The position numbers were made by a program, and so were the translations under genes. The notes below the pieces were generated by a model, which was given only the letters and a program-made list of their open reading frames with translations, was not told where the DNA came from and did not search any database. This document shows, piece by piece, positions 7,337 to 9,278 of a stretch of 9,278 nucleotides of DNA (the first letter of the stretch is position 1; the number at the start of each line of letters is the position of its first letter). The stretch lies in the NCBI GenBank assembly GCA_021795795.1, contig JAJYPA010000307.1, forward strand, positions 1-9,278, written 5' to 3'. Source of the DNA: Pseudomonadota bacterium (GTDB taxonomy: Bacteria > Pseudomonadota > Gammaproteobacteria > Halothiobacillales > Halothiobacillaceae).

Positions 7337-8773
7337 TTATTTCCTTCCAAAAATCTCGGATTGACTTGATTCGAGATCATGTTCGATTTTTTCTAGCACC
7401 TGCGGGGATCGCTTTTTCAACACGGCGAGCCAGATAAATCCAACAATTAAATAACCGATAAAAAGGTACGGAAGTATATTGTACGGATAAGCCGGCACAG
7501 GATATACGCTGCCGAACGCGGCTCCAATCATCGCCAGACCGCCGAGAGTACCGATGACGATATTTTTAAATGAAAGGCTTCCCTCCTTTTTAAGATAAAC
7601 GGGAGCAGAAACAGAAATCAGGAAATACGCGAGCATGAAGCCAAATGTCGCAAATGTTGCGGTATATCCGAATGTATTCAGGGCGCCCGTTTCAATCAGC
7701 GCAAGAACTGCGATCAAGGTGATTATGCTTGCAAATGCAACAGCATAATGTGGAGTTTGATGCTTCGCATGCACCATGCCCATGGATCGGTGCACAAATT
7801 GATAGCGCCCCATCGAAAACAGAAGGCGACTTGCAGCATTAATAGAAGCCAAGACGCAGGCAAAAGCACTGACCGAGGCAACGATATAGAATACCGGGCC
7901 AAGTGGCGACATGCCAAGTGATTTAGCAAGGGTCAGCAGCGGCGCGGAATCATTGCCAAGCTTTGCCGTATCCCCACCGTATGCAATCACCATTGAATAC
8001 GCAACAAACATGAAGAATGCGCCTGCCAACAACATACTCCATATCACAGCTCTTGGAATGGCGCGAAGGGGATCTTTTGTTTCCTTGCCCAACGAAGCAG
8101 CGCTCTCAAACCCAACGTATGAAAAAACTCCCAATACTAGAGCCTCGGCTATGCCCTTCGTCGATGTTCCAGCCAGAGTGAACTGCTTGATATCAACGAT
8201 ATGGCCTGGATGCTTATAAAACACTAAGAGTAGAACTGTTCCGACGATGGCAATTGAAGCCGCCTCAATACCTAAACTTAGCCTAGACGAAAGTTTGATG
8301 TCGCGCGCTGAAAGAAACCAGACAAGGGCCATGCTGAGGATATAGATCCAGTACGTTGGTATCGTAATTCCCCATGGGCTGAATGCGTTTTGCACAAAAA
8401 TTGCTTCGCCTGCCAGAACCCCCATCGCCGTTCCAGTATATGCAGCAATCAACCCCCATCCTGCAATCCCTCCAGCCACTGGACCCAGGGCGCGTGATAT
8501 GAAAATAAAAAACGACCCTGCGGCAGCAAAACGACTCGCTAGGACTGCGATATTCAGCCCGACCAAGAGTAGCCCTAGGGTGGACAGGCCATAAACCAAC
8601 CAGCTTGCACTTCCAGCTAGTGCCGCAACAGCAACGACATTAATCGCAGGTGTAAAAGTTGGTGAAATATTGGCTAGCGATTGGCCAATCGTCTCTAAAA
8701 ATCCAAGACTTGATGATTTTAAATTGGCTGATACCTTTGTTGGCAGATTCATTGCTTGCTGTGGCGCGCTCAT
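7337..8773 (-). CDS. APC-superfamily amino acid/amine permease
   Basis: The 478-residue integral membrane transporter of the amino acid-polyamine-organocation superfamily probably has about 12 membrane segments, beginning near residue 35. Family hallmarks: the broken first helix region ISPTFTPAINVVAVA (36-50), AAGSFFIFISRALGP (84-98), and the loop signature GFESAASLGKETKDPLRAIPRA (221-242). The C-terminal 25 residues are hydrophilic. ATG 8773 is chosen because AGGAG lies eight bases upstream and because an extension to 8956 would begin upstream of the predicted sigma-54 promoter and add an unrelated 61-residue N-terminus. Another in-frame ATG at 8791 lies inside a palindrome. It is the first gene of the operon, which fits uptake of the operon's nitrogen substrate. 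Substrate is unresolved: ethanolamine, polyamine or amino-acid derivatives are all possible for this family. Base composition is the lowest of the genes here (26/60 GC in 8221-8280). Confidence 0.92.
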   Translation of the reverse strand: MSAPQQAMNLPTKVSANLKSSSLGFLETIGQSLANISPTFTPAINVVAVAALAGSASWLVYGLSTLGLLLVGLNIAVLASRFAAAGSFFIFISRALGPVAGGIAGWGLIAAYTGTAMGVLAGEAIFVQNAFSPWGITIPTYWIYILSMALVWFLSARDIKLSSRLSLGIEAASIAIVGTVLLLVFYKHPGHIVDIKQFTLAGTSTKGIAEALVLGVFSYVGFESAASLGKETKDPLRAIPRAVIWSMLLAGAFFMFVAYSMVIAYGGDTAKLGNDSAPLLTLAKSLGMSPLGPVFYIVASVSAFACVLASINAASRLLFSMGRYQFVHRSMGMVHAKHQTPHYAVAFASIITLIAVLALIETGALNTFGYTATFATFGFMLAYFLISVSAPVYLKKEGSLSFKNIVIGTLGGLAMIGAAFGSVYPVPAYPYNILPYLFIGYLIVGFIWLAVLKKRSPQVLEKIEHDLESSQSEIFGRK

Positions 8774-8781
8774 GTTTCGAA

Positions 8782-8786
8782 CTCCT
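8782..8786 (-). promoter_or_regulatory. Shine-Dalgarno deciding the permease start
   Basis: AGGAG sits eight bases before ATG 8773. It overlaps the end of a perfect 12-base palindrome (CTATCATGATAG, 8785-8796), which might pair in the mRNA or serve as an operator. Confidence 0.8.
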
Positions 8787-8898
8787 ATCATGATAGATTG
8801 GACTCCACCAACTGGCGAATAGCGCTGATGGCTGGCAAAGTCAGGCTCGAGTAATAAATTCCGAAAATACTTGAGGAATCTAACCCGCCTAACCAGCA

Positions 8899-8914
8899 TG
8901 CAAGAACAATGCCA
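8899..8914 (-). promoter_or_regulatory. Sigma-54 (RpoN) -24/-12 promoter for the permease operon
   Basis: On the minus strand this reads TGGCATTGTTCTTGCA, against the consensus TGGCACG-N4-TTGCW. The GG and GC elements have exactly the required spacing; only the two bases after TGGCA differ from consensus. Transcription would start near 8888, giving a 5' leader of about 115 bases before the permease ATG. Two NtrC-like dyads lie upstream. No competing sigma-70 promoter of comparable quality was seen. RNA mapping would decide. Confidence 0.72.
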
Positions 8915-8951
8915 GAAAATTTGATCGGTTTTCTGTTTTTGTAACCCTGTG

Positions 8952-8968
8952 CGCACAAATTACGTGCG
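8952..8968. promoter_or_regulatory. NtrC-like enhancer site (proximal)
   Basis: CGCAC-N7-GTGCG is a perfect dyad containing the NtrC core GCAC-N7-GTGC, with the same geometry as the classic TGCACC-N5-GGTGCA site; outer bases are C/G rather than T/A. It is centred about 47 bases upstream of the -24 element and overlaps a second small palindrome, TGTGCGCACA (8948-8957). Confidence 0.5.
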
Positions 8969-9022
8969 TAAACAAGAGGGCGTTGATCTGTCGCCGCGCC
9001 ATAACACATAACTCGTATAAAC

Positions 9023-9039
9023 TGCAACATCTTGGTGCA
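9023..9039. promoter_or_regulatory. NtrC-like enhancer site (distal)
   Basis: TGCAACATCTTGGTGCA matches the 17-base NtrC consensus TGCACC-N5-GGTGCA at 11 of 12 defined positions. Its centre is about 71 bases (close to seven helical turns) from the proximal dyad and about 118 bases upstream of the -24 element, a normal enhancer distance. Confidence 0.68.
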
Positions 9040-9072
9040 TAGAACTTGTACTGCACATATATCCAACAAAGA

Positions 9073-9084
9073 GCGTCATGACGC
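9073..9084. repeat. Perfect 12-base palindrome GCGTCATGACGC
   Basis: The two six-base halves are exact reverse complements. It lies about 34 bases beyond the distal NtrC-like site and has no T-run, so a terminator is unlikely. It could be an operator for another regulator of this operon or of a gene beyond the right edge. Confidence 0.4.
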
Positions 9085-9278
9085 ACTTGTTATGCACTTT
9101 TTTGGCGGCCATATTTATTTACGTCGCAAAGGAAGTCGCAACTCAAATCAATTTGGAGGGTAATTATTCTCCGGTTTCTTGTAAATGATACGCCATGGAT
9201 TATTCATGAACCATATTGCCCTGGAATCCAGTTTGTGCCTGCCAACGGTATTCCAGCCATGGCGGCGGCCTCTACCGT
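9085..9278. other. Right-end stretch without a recognisable gene
   Basis: No protein I recognise could be read in this end. Three short frames remain open at the edge: a minus-strand tail of 24 codons ending at 9204, a minus-strand tail of 42 codons ending at 9148, and a plus-strand start at 9185 without a well-placed Shine-Dalgarno. Any of them could be the end or beginning of a neighbouring gene, but none has a family motif. GC content rises in the last 30 bases, which hints that coding sequence may begin here. Confidence 0.4.

Noticed and set aside
7331..7340. ATAATATTAT palindrome at the permease stop as a terminator
   Set aside because: It has an all-AT stem without a T-run beyond it, and it lies between genes that appear co-transcribed.
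8774..8956. 61-codon N-terminal extension of the permease ORF
   Set aside because: It begins upstream of the predicted sigma-54 promoter, has no family similarity, and the ATG at 8773 has a well-spaced AGGAG.
8788..9069. Minus-strand ORF of 93 codons in the control region
   Set aside because: It covers the promoter and both NtrC-like sites, has no good ribosome-binding site and no recognisable domain.
9204..9278. Possible C-terminal tail of a leftward gene (24 codons)
   Set aside because: It is too short to identify, and a competing minus-strand frame (to 9148) and a plus-strand frame are equally open, so no CDS is called.

Overview
The window is a run of nine genes that all read leftward (minus strand), plus about 500 bases of upstream control region at the right end. 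No RNA gene, insertion sequence, integrase or CRISPR array was found. Gene content and EutB sequence suggest a free-living proteobacterium, probably a betaproteobacterium (Burkholderiales/Alcaligenaceae-like) or a pseudomonad. This assignment is an inference and is weak.

Layout in transcription order, right to left: (1) control region 8774-9278, with a correctly spaced sigma-54 (-24/-12) promoter and two NtrC-like dyads upstream of it; (2) an APC-superfamily amine/amino-acid permease; (3) a membrane-anchored PP2C phosphatase-Ser/Thr kinase fusion; (4) an isochorismatase-like cysteine hydrolase; (5) a small EutQ-like cupin; (6-8) three genes resembling the heme-dependent oxidative N-demethylase / dimethylamine monooxygenase system: a Cys-rich DmmA-like subunit, a VanB-type FMN/[2Fe-2S] reductase and a DUF3445 heme (PAS-fold) subunit; (9) a YnfA-family small membrane protein; and finally eutB, the large subunit of B12-dependent ethanolamine ammonia-lyase. 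The last few codons of eutB, and presumably eutC, lie off the left edge.

Genes 1-8 are separated by short gaps, from 1 base to about 66 bases, with no visible terminator between them, so they look like one operon driven from the RpoN/NtrC promoter. The simplest reading is a nitrogen-scavenging operon. Under nitrogen limitation a small nitrogen compound is imported, possibly under kinase/phosphatase control, then an amide-type bond is cut by the cysteine hydrolase and an N-methyl group is removed by the heme N-demethylase. The substrate is not known. Because eutB follows on the same strand, one testable idea is that N-methylated ethanolamines are demethylated to ethanolamine and then deaminated. 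However, base composition changes sharply at about 1.37-1.43 kb (eutB is much more GC-rich), so eutB may instead be older chromosomal sequence next to an acquired operon.
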